Shown here: one piece after another, positions 53,013 to 62,260 of the stretch
Numbering within the stretch: the first letter of the stretch is position 1
Layout: every line of letters begins with the position of its first letter
Source: Pseudoduganella albidiflava
GTDB taxonomy: Bacteria > Pseudomonadota > Gammaproteobacteria > Burkholderiales > Burkholderiaceae_D
Length of the DNA stretch: 64,000 bases
Direction: 5' to 3'
Assembly (NCBI RefSeq): GCF_004322755.1
Contig: NZ_CP036401.1
Span: 6,138,001-6,202,000, forward strand
Made by a program: the position numbers and the translations under genes
Notes under the pieces: generated by a model
What the model was told of the DNA's origin: nothing
What the model saw: the letters and a program-made list of their open reading frames with translations, nothing else
Database searches by the model: none

Positions 53013-54001
53013 GCGCGCGCGACGATGGCGCATTGCTGGACCATGCGACCAACACCATCAACGTGGGTTCGAAGAGCTTTGCCGCCGCGGCGCGGCTGTT
53101 CGACCCGGCCACGCGCCGCAGCGTACTGATGCTGTATGCATGGTGCCGGCACTGCGACGACGTGGTCGACGGCCAGGAACTCGGCTTCGGCAGCGCCGCC
53201 CCGTCGCCGGAGGAGGCGGCGCGGCAGCTGGCCATGCTGGAAGAACTGACCCAGCGCGCCTGCCAGCGCGAGACGATGCACGACCCGGCGTTCGCCGCGT
53301 TCCAGGAAGTGGCGCTGCGCCACGCGATCGAACCGCGCTTCGCCTTCGACCACCTGGCCGGCTTCGCGATGGACGTGCACGGCGAGCGCTACGAATCGCT
53401 CGACGATACGCTGCGCTATTGCTACCACGTGGCCGGCGTGGTGGGCCTGATGATGGCGTCGATCATGGGCGTGAAGAGCGAAGCGGTGCTGGACCGCGCC
53501 TGCGACCTGGGCCTGGCATTCCAGCTGACCAACATCGCCCGCGATATCGTCGACGATGCGGCGGTCGGCCGTGTCTACGTGCCGGCGCAATGGCTGCGCG
53601 AGGCGGGCATTCCCATCGAGGAAATCGCGCTGCCGCGGCATCGCGCCGCGCTGGCGAAGGTGGCGGCCCGGTTGGTCGACCATGCGGAACCGTATTACGA
53701 CTCGGCAGCCGCCGGCCTCGCGGCACTGCCGCTGCGCTCGGCCTGGGCGATCGCCACGGCGCGCTATGTGTACCGGCAGATCGGCATCGAGGTGAAACGG
53801 CGCGGCGCGCGCGCCTGGGATGAACGGGTGGGCACGTCGAAGGCGACCAAGCTGTGGCTGCTGGTGAAGGGCGGCGCGCTGGCGCTCGGCTCCCGCTTCA
53901 GCCCCGTTCTCCGGCGGCCGGCGGCTCGTCCGGCAGCGTTGTGGCAGCGGCCGCGCGCCTTTGCGGCCGGCCTTGATGCAGCGCGTGCAACTGCCGCTTG
54001 A
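53009..54001 (+). CDS. crtB: Phytoene synthase CrtB
   Basis: Condenses two GGPP to phytoene. 330 residues. First Asp-rich motif YAWCRHCDDVVDG (about 40-51), GYERYESL-like HGERYESLDD, CYHVAGVVGLMM, and the second motif LTNIARDIVDDAAVGRVYVP (about 173-192). The start overlaps crtI as ATGA. Its last 104 bp overlap the 3' end of crtZ on the other strand; this tail encodes a Pro/Arg/Ala-rich C-terminus. Confidence 0.94.
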   Translation: MSARDDGALLDHATNTINVGSKSFAAAARLFDPATRRSVLMLYAWCRHCDDVVDGQELGFGSAAPSPEEAARQLAMLEELTQRACQRETMHDPAFAAFQEVALRHAIEPRFAFDHLAGFAMDVHGERYESLDDTLRYCYHVAGVVGLMMASIMGVKSEAVLDRACDLGLAFQLTNIARDIVDDAAVGRVYVPAQWLREAGIPIEEIALPRHRAALAKVAARLVDHAEPYYDSAAAGLAALPLRSAWAIATARYVYRQIGIEVKRRGARAWDERVGTSKATKLWLLVKGGALALGSRFSPVLRRPAARPAALWQRPRAFAAGLDAARATAA

Positions 54002-54431
54002 GCCGATCCACTGGCGGCGCGTACAGGAAACCGAACGACACGGTGCCTTCCTTGCCCTGCACGGCGTGGTGCATGCGGTGGGCCTGGTACAGACGCTTCA
54101 GGTAGCCGCGGCGCGGCACGTATTTGAACGGCCATCGCTGGTGCACCAGGCCGTCGTGGGCGACGAAGTACAGCAAGCCGTAGACCGTCATGCCCGCGCC
54201 GATCCATTCCAGCGGATGGTGGCCGCGCGTGCCGGCATAGATCAGGGCGATGGCGATGCCGGCGAAGAATACGGCATACAGGTCGTTCTTCTCGAACCAG
54301 CCCGTGCGCGGTTCATGGTGGGACTTGTGCCACCCCCAGCCGAAGCCGTGCATGACGTACTTGTGCGCAAGGATGGAGAACAGTTCCATCCCGATGACGG
54401 TGACGACGACGATGAGCGCATTGAACAGCAT
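53898..54431 (-). CDS. crtZ: Beta-carotene hydroxylase CrtZ
   Basis: A di-iron membrane hydroxylase giving zeaxanthin. 177 residues with all His clusters of the family: HKYVMHG, HKSHHE, HDGLVHQR and HRMHH; hydrophobic helices at about 1-20 and 55-95. Convergent with crtB and overlapping it by 104 bp, so the C-terminal tail after about residue 143 is encoded antisense to the crtB tail. crtZ opposite to a crtE-X-Y-I-B operon is the arrangement known from Pantoea. Confidence 0.94.
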   Translation of the reverse strand: MLFNALIVVVTVIGMELFSILAHKYVMHGFGWGWHKSHHEPRTGWFEKNDLYAVFFAGIAIALIYAGTRGHHPLEWIGAGMTVYGLLYFVAHDGLVHQRWPFKYVPRRGYLKRLYQAHRMHHAVQGKEGTVSFGFLYAPPVDRLKRQLHALHQGRPQRRAAAATTLPDEPPAAGERG

Positions 54432-54526
54432 GGGGATGTGGATTCTCGGGATTCGGAGTTGTCGAGACTACCACAACGGCCCTTGCGGCAGCGCCGCGAA
54501 CGGGCCCTTCGAACGGGTCTTCTGAA

Positions 54527-54596
54527 TCACGCATTGACTATCACGCATTGACTATCACGCATTGACTATCACGCATTGACTATCACGCATTGATGA
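54527..54596. repeat. Five-copy 14-bp tandem array upstream of the DUF2141 gene
   Basis: TCACGCATTGACTA repeated five times (last copy ending TGATGA), followed by a degenerate sixth part. It lies between the divergent crtZ and DUF2141 starts, directly before the ribosome site of the latter, so copy number could affect its promoter spacing. Confidence 0.9.
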
Positions 54597-54621
54597 CCAA
54601 GCATTGACGAAAGGATTTCAC

Positions 54622-55059
54622 ATGACGTTGCTGAACGGGCGCGCCCGGCGCGCCTTCCTCCCGCTGGCTGCACTGGGCTGCGCCGCGCTGCTGCATGCCG
54701 CGCCGGCCGCCGCGGCCACTGTCGACATCAAGGTGGAAAACGTGGCCGGCAAGGGCAAGGTCAGCGTCGCGGTATGCGACCGCGAGCGCTACTTGAAGCA
54801 GTGCGCGTACACCGCCTCGGTGCCCGCCGCAGCCGGCACGACGAAGGTGACCGTGCCCGACGTCCCGCCAGGAACCTTCGCCGTGCTGGCCTACGAGGAC
54901 GCCAACGACAATGGTGAACTCGACCGCGTGCTGGGCATCCCGAACGAAAGCTGGGGCATGTCGCGCGACCCCGCCGTCATGTTCGGGCCGCCGAAGTTCG
55001 AGGATGCGGCGATCGAGGTGAAGGATGATCCGACGGTGGTGGACATCAAGCTGCGCTGA
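54622..55059 (+). CDS. DUF2141 exported protein
   Basis: 145 residues with a signal peptide (about 1-32, ending APAAAA). The mature part is beta-rich: VDIKVENVAGKGKVSVAVCD, VPDVPPGTFAVLAYEDANDNGELDR, GIPNESWGMSRD, all typical of DUF2141. Function unknown; such genes often sit near carotenoid clusters, as here. AAAGGA before ATG 54622. The 3' end overlaps the convergent LysR gene by 14 bp. Confidence 0.87.
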   Translation: MTLLNGRARRAFLPLAALGCAALLHAAPAAAATVDIKVENVAGKGKVSVAVCDRERYLKQCAYTASVPAAAGTTKVTVPDVPPGTFAVLAYEDANDNGELDRVLGIPNESWGMSRDPAVMFGPPKFEDAAIEVKDDPTVVDIKLR

Positions 55060-55984
55060 GTGTGTCCGGCGGCATCGCCGCCCGCACCTGCGACTGCAGC
55101 CAGTCGCGCAGCGCGGCGATGCGTGGATCCTGTCCGGCGCCGGCCGGATGAACCAGGTGGTACGCGAAATCGTCCGTGACCGGCACCGCCACGCCGAACA
55201 GGCGCACCAGCCTGCCCTCGTCCAGTTCCCTGGCGACCATCGGCAGCTCGACCAGGCCGATGGCGCCGCCATCCATGGCGGCCTGCACGACATGGCTCGA
55301 CTCTTCGAAGCTCATGCAGCCGGCGTCGTCGAAACCGGCGATGCCTGCCGCGGCCATCCAGTCGCGCCAGCGCGGCCATGCCCGTCCGCCGGTCTCGCAT
55401 GCCACGTGGCAGAGCGTGAAACCTTGCAGGTCGCGCGGCTCGCGCAGCGCGCCGCCGGCAGCCAGCGATGGGTGGCACACGGCGACGAGTTCGGTGCCGA
55501 ACAGCCGTACCGATTCGGTGCCGCGATAGCGGCCGGCGCCGAAGCGGATGGCAACGTCGGCTTCATCGGCGTCGAGGTCGCGCAGCTCGTCCGTGACGTC
55601 GAACGACAGCCGCACGCCGGGATGCCCGGCCTGGAATGCGGGCAGTCGCGGCAGCAGCCAGTTGGTGGCGAAACGCGGCCCCAGCGTCAGGCGCAGCGGC
55701 CCCGCGCCGCCTTGCAGCCGGCGTGCCTCGCCAGCCGCGCGGTGCAGCGATTCGAGCGCGGCGCTGGTAGCCTGGTAGAGCCGTTCGCCCGCCGGCGTCA
55801 GCCGCATCGACCGGCTGGTGCGCGCGAACAGCACGATGTCCAGCTGGTCTTCCATTTCCCTGATCTGGTGGCTGACCGCGGCGGCGCTCAGCCCCACCTC
55901 GTCGGCCGCGCGGGTGAAGTTGAGGTGGCGGGCCGCCGCCTCGAACGTGCGCAGGGCGCGGGTGCCGGGCAATACTCGTTTCAT
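55046..55984 (-). CDS. LysR-family transcriptional regulator, GcvA-like
   Basis: 312 residues. Winged helix at about 5-62 (RALRTFEAAARHLNFTRAADEVGLSAAAVSHQIREMED), then a periplasmic-binding-like effector domain (from about 90). The start is ATG 55984 (MKRVLPGTRALRTF); a TTG three codons earlier is possible. LPxxRALRTFEAAAR is the GcvA-type opening. Divergent from the aminotransferase at 56085, 100 bp apart, so it probably regulates that gene. Confidence 0.9.
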   Translation of the reverse strand: MKRVLPGTRALRTFEAAARHLNFTRAADEVGLSAAAVSHQIREMEDQLDIVLFARTSRSMRLTPAGERLYQATSAALESLHRAAGEARRLQGGAGPLRLTLGPRFATNWLLPRLPAFQAGHPGVRLSFDVTDELRDLDADEADVAIRFGAGRYRGTESVRLFGTELVAVCHPSLAAGGALREPRDLQGFTLCHVACETGGRAWPRWRDWMAAAGIAGFDDAGCMSFEESSHVVQAAMDGGAIGLVELPMVARELDEGRLVRLFGVAVPVTDDFAYHLVHPAGAGQDPRIAALRDWLQSQVRAAMPPDTLSAA

Positions 55985-56084
55985 GATCTTCAAGCAGGAT
56001 TTGATGATCCGTCAAAAACTACGCGTTTCACAGCCGGCCGTCAATTCGCGATAGTGGCGCTTTCACCGACGACGAGGAATGACG

Positions 56085-56888
56085 ATGACAGGGACTTACC
56101 ACACCGTGCAGCGCGACGGCGAACCGGCGGACCGGGACACGCTGGCGCCGCTCGCCTTTGCCGGCTATGCGCACTTCACCGCGATGCAGGTGCGCGGCGG
56201 CCGGGTGCGGGGCCTCGACCTGCACCTGGACAGGCTGCGCAACGCTTCCCACGAACTGTTCGGGCAGGCCTTGCCCGATGAACGGATCCGCGCATTGCTG
56301 CGCGCCGCGCTGCGCGAAGCAGCGGACGACGTGTCGCTGGTCGCCACCGTGTACGGCGCCGCGGGCGAATTCACCGCGGCCGCGCAGGCACCGCATGTGC
56401 TGGTGCGAACCGCCGCGCCGTCGGCCGGCCCGGCAGGCCCGCTGTCCCTGGCCGTGTTCGGACATGAACGCATGCTCCCGCATATCAAGCACGTCGGCGA
56501 AGTCGCCAAGACCTGGTACCTGCGCGAGGCCGCGACGCAGGGTCATGACGATGCCGCATTCACGGACCGGCATGGCCATCTCAGCGAAGCGAGTATCTGG
56601 AACCTGGCATTCTGGGATGGCGACTCGGTGGTCTGGCCCGAAGCGCCGATGCTGTCCGGTATCACGATGCAGGTCGTGCGGCGGCGCCTGGCCGACCTGG
56701 GCATTCCACAGCGCTCGCAGGCCATCACGCCCGAGCAGGCCGCAACCACGCGCGGTGCCGCGGTGATGAACTCCTGGACGCCGGGCGTGGCGGTGCACCG
56801 CATCGGAACGGCCCGGTTACCCGATGCCGCGCCGCTGGTGACGGTGCTGCATCGGGCCTACGCACTCGAGCCGCTCGTGGCGCCGTGA
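56085..56888 (+). CDS. Class IV PLP-dependent aminotransferase-like protein
   Basis: 267 residues of the branched-chain aminotransferase/ADC-lyase fold: FAGYAHFTAMQVRGGRVRGLDLHLDRL at the N-terminus (E/M-x-V-x-G...LxxHxxRL pattern), a candidate PLP lysine in PHIKHVGEVAKTW (about 130), GHLSEASIWNLAFW (the E..N pattern, about 165) and LSGITMQVV (about 190). Start ATG 56085 with GAGG seven bases upstream; ATG 56079 is also in frame. Substrate unknown. Likely controlled by the divergent LysR gene. Confidence 0.85.
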   Translation: MTGTYHTVQRDGEPADRDTLAPLAFAGYAHFTAMQVRGGRVRGLDLHLDRLRNASHELFGQALPDERIRALLRAALREAADDVSLVATVYGAAGEFTAAAQAPHVLVRTAAPSAGPAGPLSLAVFGHERMLPHIKHVGEVAKTWYLREAATQGHDDAAFTDRHGHLSEASIWNLAFWDGDSVVWPEAPMLSGITMQVVRRRLADLGIPQRSQAITPEQAATTRGAAVMNSWTPGVAVHRIGTARLPDAAPLVTVLHRAYALEPLVAP

Positions 56889-57076
56889 GCGCGGACGAGG
56901 CGCCGCGGAGTCCCGACGCGGTCTGGCATCTGGCAGGCGCTGGCAAGGAAGCCTAAGCCGTTCGCCGGCTGTCGTTATGACAATAATTCTGCAATAGATC
57001 GCAGTTTTTATTGGTTGGGATGGAGATTGCAAGCTTGTACCGTATGCCATTATTCAACTGGCATGGGGCAGGACAA

Positions 57077-59233
57077 GTGAAGCAAAAGAAGAAGAACGAG
57101 CGGTATCCCAAGAAGAAACGCAACGCGGCGATCGTCGGCCTCGGCACCGCCTTGTGCCTGGCCAGCGGTGCCGCGGCCGCGCAGCAAGCCGCGAATGCCG
57201 CCGCCGCGGCCGAAGTGCTGGTGGGGGCGACGGTCGTCGTGAATGGCCAGGCATTGCGCGATTCCGACAAGGCCAGGGCCCGGCTGGACCAGATTGCCGG
57301 CACCGCCAGCGTCGTGAAACAGGCCGACGTGGAACGCGGCCGGTCGGCCAATGCGGAAGACGTGCTGGCCTACCAGCCCGGGGTCTTCGCCGCCGCGACG
57401 AGCGGTAACGGCGCCAACAAGATCTCCATTCGCGGCTCCGGGCTGAACGCGTTCTACCAGGGCTATTCGCTGGGCATCAAGTACCTGTACGACGGCTTGC
57501 CGATCACGGGGCCCGGCGGCACGCAGGAAGACCTGCTGACCCTGAACGGGCTCGATTACACGGAAGTGCTGAACGGTGCCAACGCGTTCTCGTATGCCGC
57601 GTTGTCGCTCGGCGGCGCCATCAACTTCGTCACGCACACCGGCCGCTCGGCACCCGGCACGTCGGTCAGCGCCGAAGCCGGCAGCCATGGCTACCGCAAG
57701 TTCGGGCTGGGTACCGGCGGCGTATCGGCCGATAACAAGACCGACTATTACCTGGCGTACTTCTACAACGAGCGCGACGGATTCCAGCGGGATACCCCGA
57801 ACAGCGGCAACGAATACGTCCTCAATCTCGGCCACGAATTCAGCAACCGTGTCGAGACGCGCCTGACCGTCCGCCATCGCAACGAGGAGCTGCGCAACGG
57901 CAGCACGATCACGCTGGCCCAGCTGGAGGCCGATCCGCGCCAGAACAATTCGACCACCAGCGCACGCAAGAAAACCGGCACCACGCTCATCACGAGCAAG
58001 ACCACCTTCACGCTGGACGCCCGCTCGAAGCTGGAGCTGGGCCTGGCCTACAACGACTACCCGCTGGACAACGGCTGGCGGTATTCGACGACACCGCAGG
58101 ACTGGCGTTCGACGGACGGCAGCGTGTCGCTGCGCTACCTGCGCACCGGCGATACCCTGTTCGGCAAGCGCAGCGACACCACGGTCGCCTTCAGCGATAC
58201 CCGCTTGCTGCACGGGGATGTGAAGGCGTACGACCAGGACCTCGCTAGCGCCGTTCGCACGACCGAGCGCCAGTACACCGTGTACACGGGCTCGCGCGAC
58301 ACCGTGCTGTCGGTGGCCAACGAGCTGCAGCTGAGCGACGAGCTTGCGCTGTCGACCGGCCTGTCGCTGATCGAGGTGGACCGCGATGCGCATATCGACC
58401 GCACGATCCTGACGACGACCGAGAGCTTCCCCCGCGCTGTCCGCTACAACGAGCACGCCGTTGCGCCACGCGTCGGCTTACGGTACCAGGCAACACCAGA
58501 CTTGGTCGTGTTCGGGAACGTCTCGCGGTCGATCGATCCGCCCGTCACGTGGCAAATGGGCAGTACCGGCGTGCCGTATATCCGGCCGCTGAAACCGCAG
58601 AAGGCCACCACGGCCGAGATCGGGCTGCGTGCCGGCGGCGACAGCCACGAAGGCACGCTGTCCCTCTATCGTTCCTGGATCAGCGGCGAACTGCTGTCCA
58701 CGGTGGTGCGGCAGGCCAGCCAGGGTGTCGATGCGCTGATCGCCAATGCGAACGCCGGCAAGACCATCCACCAGGGGATCGAAGCGGCGCTGACGTCCAG
58801 GCTGTGGACGAGCGCGGAAGGCAGCCGCCTGAGCTACCGCCAGGCCTATACGTTCAGCGATTTTTATTATCGGGATGACCCGCGTTACGGCGGGAACGAG
58901 TTGCCGAGCCTGCCGCGCCACGTCTACCAGGGCGAGCTGCTGTTCCAGCAGGCCGGCGGCTTCTATGCCGGCCTGAATACCCGCGCGCTGTCCGGCTACT
59001 ACGTCGACTATGCCAACAGCCTGAAGGCGCCATCGGCGGTGATCTGGGCCGCCAAGTTCGGCTACGAGGACCCGGCCAAAAAATGGAAGGCCTACCTGGA
59101 CTTCCGCAACCTGGGCGACAAGCACTATGCCTCCGCCGCCAACACGGTCGATAACGCCAGGGGCCGCGATTCCGCCAACTTCTATCCGGGCGACGGCTTC
59201 TCGGTGTACAGCGGCGTGGTGTTCCGGTTCTAG
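57077..59233 (+). CDS. TonB-dependent outer-membrane receptor (siderophore/FecA-like)
   Basis: About 718 residues. A very basic n-region (KQKKKNERYPKKKRN) precedes a signal peptide ending GAAAAQQ; the plug has SVVKQADVERG, NAEDVLAYQPGVFAAA, ISIRGSGLNAFYQGYS, and FSYAALSLGGAINFVTHTG; a barrel ends FRF. Likely imports a ferric complex or similar ligand; the ligand is not deducible. Start uncertain: GTG 57077 follows GGGGCAGGA and suits the signal peptide; ATG 57020 or 57044 would add 11-19 residues. A rightward terminator follows at 59354. Confidence 0.88.
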   Translation: MKQKKKNERYPKKKRNAAIVGLGTALCLASGAAAAQQAANAAAAAEVLVGATVVVNGQALRDSDKARARLDQIAGTASVVKQADVERGRSANAEDVLAYQPGVFAAATSGNGANKISIRGSGLNAFYQGYSLGIKYLYDGLPITGPGGTQEDLLTLNGLDYTEVLNGANAFSYAALSLGGAINFVTHTGRSAPGTSVSAEAGSHGYRKFGLGTGGVSADNKTDYYLAYFYNERDGFQRDTPNSGNEYVLNLGHEFSNRVETRLTVRHRNEELRNGSTITLAQLEADPRQNNSTTSARKKTGTTLITSKTTFTLDARSKLELGLAYNDYPLDNGWRYSTTPQDWRSTDGSVSLRYLRTGDTLFGKRSDTTVAFSDTRLLHGDVKAYDQDLASAVRTTERQYTVYTGSRDTVLSVANELQLSDELALSTGLSLIEVDRDAHIDRTILTTTESFPRAVRYNEHAVAPRVGLRYQATPDLVVFGNVSRSIDPPVTWQMGSTGVPYIRPLKPQKATTAEIGLRAGGDSHEGTLSLYRSWISGELLSTVVRQASQGVDALIANANAGKTIHQGIEAALTSRLWTSAEGSRLSYRQAYTFSDFYYRDDPRYGGNELPSLPRHVYQGELLFQQAGGFYAGLNTRALSGYYVDYANSLKAPSAVIWAAKFGYEDPAKKWKAYLDFRNLGDKHYASAANTVDNARGRDSANFYPGDGFSVYSGVVFRF

Positions 59234-59260
59234 CCGACCGCAGGCTGTAGCGCCCCGACC

Positions 59261-59346
59261 GGCATGCATTCACCCCAACGGCGGAGGGGCTGGGGTCAGA
59301 CCCGGCGGGTCTGACCCCGGAATTTGCACTTTGGGTGGACTTATCC
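59261..59346. repeat. Modular palindromic intergenic element, copy 4 (short form)
   Basis: Arm A (GCATGCATTCACCCCAAC), GGGGTCAGACCC-GGC-GGGTCTGACCCC, arm B (GGAATTTGCACTTTGGGTGG). The same as copy 3 in opposite orientation and without the core; here the outer CGCTTA ends are absent. Confidence 0.85.
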
Positions 59347-59353
59347 ATGCAAC

Positions 59354-59376
59354 ATCGGGGACAGACCCCGATTTTT
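59354..59376 (+). terminator. Intrinsic terminator after the TonB-dependent receptor
   Basis: The stem ATCGGGG, loop ACAGA, CCCCGAT, followed by five T. Next to it, a 23-bp palindrome AAACCGGGGTC-T-GACCCCGGTTT (59391-59413) lies just before the end of the leftward SMC operon. Both contain variants of the GGGGTCTGACCCC core. Confidence 0.7.
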
Positions 59377-59428
59377 GGAAATATTTCCTGAAACCGGGGT
59401 CTGACCCCGGTTTTGGGAAACATTGGCG

Positions 59429-62257
59429 TCAGGCAGCGGCTTTGTCTTCGGCTTTCTTGCGTTGCAGCACGAAGATCGGCTGGGCCCACTGCGTGTCCTT
59501 CTTTTTCTTGCTCGTGATGAGCGTGAGTTCGGAAGGGTCGTAGACGTCCGTGTTGTGCGTCAGCGGGGTCGTCATCAGGTACTGGGCGTCGGTGTTCTTC
59601 AGGAACTCGCCGACCAGCTGGATGTTGCGGATGTCCAGGTGGGCGAACGGTTCGTCGATGAACACGAAGCCGCCGGAGCCTTCGTCGGACTTCAGCAGGC
59701 CGATCAGCAGCACCAGCGATTTCATCACCTGCTGGCCGCCGGAGGCTTCGCCGTCGTTCATGCCGATCACGCCCTTGCCGTCGAACTTGAAGCGCACGTG
59801 CAGGCCGGCCTGCGCCAGCAGCAGGTCGTCGTTCTCCAGTTTCACCGGATCGGCGCTGACTTCGATCTTGGCCAGCTCGCCCAGCTCCTTGATGTTCTTC
59901 GTGTACTGCTTGATCGTGTAGCGCAGCCGCTCGATGTAGGCGCCGCGCGCGTTGCCGGTGGCTTCGATCGCGCGGTTGTTCTGGTAGCGGCGCTCCTCGG
60001 TCTCGCTCTTGCGCGACGACAGCTGCTCGTTGAGCCGCGCGTACTGGTCGATGACGGTGGCGTCGAGTTCCCAGTCGTCGCGTGCCAGGCTGGCCTGCAG
60101 GCTGGCGATGCGCAGGTCGACCTGGTGCGCGTTGACGTGCTGCGCCACCACGGCCTGGCGGCGCGCCGGGCGGCGCCACGCGGCCGGCAGGTGCTTCCAT
60201 TGCCGGCGCAGCGCCAGCAAGGCGCGCGCGTGGTCGGAGCGCTGGTCCAGCTGGCGCTTGTAGTTCAGGCGCATGCCCGCTTCCGCCTCGGAGAGCGCCA
60301 TGCGCGCGCCGTTCCACGCGCCGTCGGCACGGGTGCGGGCGACCGTCGCGTTCTTCATCAGGCCTTGCAGCTCGCCCAGGCGCGATCCCACTTCCAGGCG
60401 TTCGGAACGCAGCGGCACGGCGGCGCGTACCGCCTCGTCGAATTCATCGGCGCGAGCGGAGAGTTCCTTCACCGCGTCGACACCGGCCACGCGGGCCTTC
60501 AGCGCGCTGGTCTCGGAAGCCAGCTTGCTGATCTGCAGCGTGAACTTGTCTTCTTCCGCTTCCAGCGACGGCAGGTTGCGCGCAATGGCTTCCTGGCGTT
60601 GCGTGCGGCCGGCGGAACCGAAGCGGTAGCGCGACACTTCCACGAACAGCGAGCGGCCGCCGCGGCGTTCCTTGTGGTAGGCGTCCGGCGTGATCCATTC
60701 CTCGATGTTGCCGAGCTTCGCGCCCTGCTCCACCGAATCCACGCGGGTGATGCGCGACAGCTGCTCGATCAGCCATTCCGGCGCGCGCGCCGTGAAGCGG
60801 ACGACGGACAGCAGGCTGTCGTTCTTCGGCTCGTGCGCCTTCACGCATTCGGGCACGATGAAGTGGCGATAGCGCTCCTTCTCCGCCAGGCGGTAGGCGG
60901 CGGCCGCATCGGACGCATTCTCCAGCAGCACCACCGAGGCATAACCGCCCAGCACGCCCTCGACGGCGCCCTGCCACTTCGGGTCGGTGACTTCGACGAT
61001 ATCGGACAGCATCGCATGCGGGATGTTCGCATCGCGCAGCACGCGGCGCATCTGCCGCACGTTGTCCGGCTCCGGCATCGCCGTCTTGCCCTGCAACGCG
61101 GAGATGGTGGCCTTGTCGGCCGCGATGCGCGACGACACCGCATCGCGCGATGCGCGCAGGCGCGCCAGCTCCGCTTCCTTTTCTTCCAGCTGCTTGGCCA
61201 CGTCGGCAATGTCGGCGCCCGCTTCGGCGGCGAGCTTTTGCAGGCGCGACTTCTGTTCGATCAGGCTGTCCAGCGGTTTCAGCTTCGCGTTCAGCGACGA
61301 CAGGCGCGTCTGCAGCACGGTCGACTCTTGCTCGAGTACCGTTTCCTGCTGCTGCGCTTCCTGCAGCAGCAAGGCCTGGCGTTCCACTTCGCGGCGCTTG
61401 TCGGCGATCACCTGGTCCACCTGCGCCAGCGGCTTTTTCGCCTCGCGCAGCTGGCGGCCGATGTTGTTGGCCTTCTCGCGCGCCTCGTGGTACTCCAGCG
61501 TGGGCAGCACTTCTTCCTGCAGGTTGCGGCGTTCCTTGTGCAGCGTTTCCCATTGATGGTAGTTGGCCACGCGCAGGCGCAGGCCTTCCAGGTTCGCGCG
61601 CGACCCCTCCAGCTCCGCCTCGAAGCGCTTCAGCTCTTCCTCGGTATCGCGCTGGTGGCGCTTCGCCTCGTCGTAGGCGTCGAGCACTTCCTTGTCGCCG
61701 AACACCTGGAACACCAGGTCCAGCAACTGGCGCGGCGCGTACTCGCACAGCTTGTCGGTCTCGCCCTGCTCCAGCGCCAGCACCTTCGCCATCGCCGGCG
61801 ACAGGCCCGCATTCGCCAGTCGCTTCCGGTAGTTTTCCACGCCGAGCCAGTCGTTCGCCTCGGTCACTTCCTCGATCTCGACATTCCCCGGCCGCATCAG
61901 GTACTGGCGCTTCCAGTCGCCGCCGTTCTTCTGGATCTGGCAGAACAGCGTGACTTCATCCTCGGAGAAGAAGCCGCTGGAGCGGAACGGCCGGTTCGAC
62001 AGCTGCCGGCCCTGGGCCCGGTTGTCGACCACGGCGCGCAGCCAGGCGCTTTGCTGGCCGGAGTGGCGGGCATAGTGCTTGTACGTGCGGCCCATCGAGC
62101 AATCGAGGCCGAACAGCGTGCGCAGCGCATCGAGCAGCGTGGTCTTGCCGGAGCCGTTCTGGCCGGCGATCGTGATGATCTTGGCGTCCAGCGGAATGTT
62201 CTTGATGCGTTGCCAGTAATCCCAGTGGACCAGCTCCAGCGATTTGATGTGAAACAT
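59429..62257 (-). CDS. SMC-like ATPase of an MksB/JetC type
   Basis: 942 residues built like an SMC protein: an N-terminal head half with Walker A GQNGSGKTT (32-40); a long coiled coil (about 195-395); a globular middle (about 400-560, with WQGAVEGVLGGYASVVLLE resembling an SMC hinge); a returning coiled coil (about 570-780); and a C-terminal head half with ABC signature ASGGQQV (about 837) and Walker B FVFIDEPFAHLD (about 862). Such ATPases fold or entrap DNA with a kleisin. Start 62257 is 3 bp after the stop of the MksE-like gene, and a kleisin-like gene precedes that, so this is an Mks/Muk-type complex. No nuclease gene (JetD/MksG) follows. Alternatives: a RecN/SbcC-like repair ATPase, but the hinge and partners argue against it. 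Confidence 0.75.
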   Translation of the reverse strand: MFHIKSLELVHWDYWQRIKNIPLDAKIITIAGQNGSGKTTLLDALRTLFGLDCSMGRTYKHYARHSGQQSAWLRAVVDNRAQGRQLSNRPFRSSGFFSEDEVTLFCQIQKNGGDWKRQYLMRPGNVEIEEVTEANDWLGVENYRKRLANAGLSPAMAKVLALEQGETDKLCEYAPRQLLDLVFQVFGDKEVLDAYDEAKRHQRDTEEELKRFEAELEGSRANLEGLRLRVANYHQWETLHKERRNLQEEVLPTLEYHEAREKANNIGRQLREAKKPLAQVDQVIADKRREVERQALLLQEAQQQETVLEQESTVLQTRLSSLNAKLKPLDSLIEQKSRLQKLAAEAGADIADVAKQLEEKEAELARLRASRDAVSSRIAADKATISALQGKTAMPEPDNVRQMRRVLRDANIPHAMLSDIVEVTDPKWQGAVEGVLGGYASVVLLENASDAAAAYRLAEKERYRHFIVPECVKAHEPKNDSLLSVVRFTARAPEWLIEQLSRITRVDSVEQGAKLGNIEEWITPDAYHKERRGGRSLFVEVSRYRFGSAGRTQRQEAIARNLPSLEAEEDKFTLQISKLASETSALKARVAGVDAVKELSARADEFDEAVRAAVPLRSERLEVGSRLGELQGLMKNATVARTRADGAWNGARMALSEAEAGMRLNYKRQLDQRSDHARALLALRRQWKHLPAAWRRPARRQAVVAQHVNAHQVDLRIASLQASLARDDWELDATVIDQYARLNEQLSSRKSETEERRYQNNRAIEATGNARGAYIERLRYTIKQYTKNIKELGELAKIEVSADPVKLENDDLLLAQAGLHVRFKFDGKGVIGMNDGEASGGQQVMKSLVLLIGLLKSDEGSGGFVFIDEPFAHLDIRNIQLVGEFLKNTDAQYLMTTPLTHNTDVYDPSELTLITSKKKKDTQWAQPIFVLQRKKAEDKAAA

Positions 62258-62260
62258 GCG

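Noticed and set aside
59234..59428. JetD/MksG-type nuclease gene after the SMC gene
   Set aside because: The 195-bp gap contains only repeats and a terminator; no coding potential.
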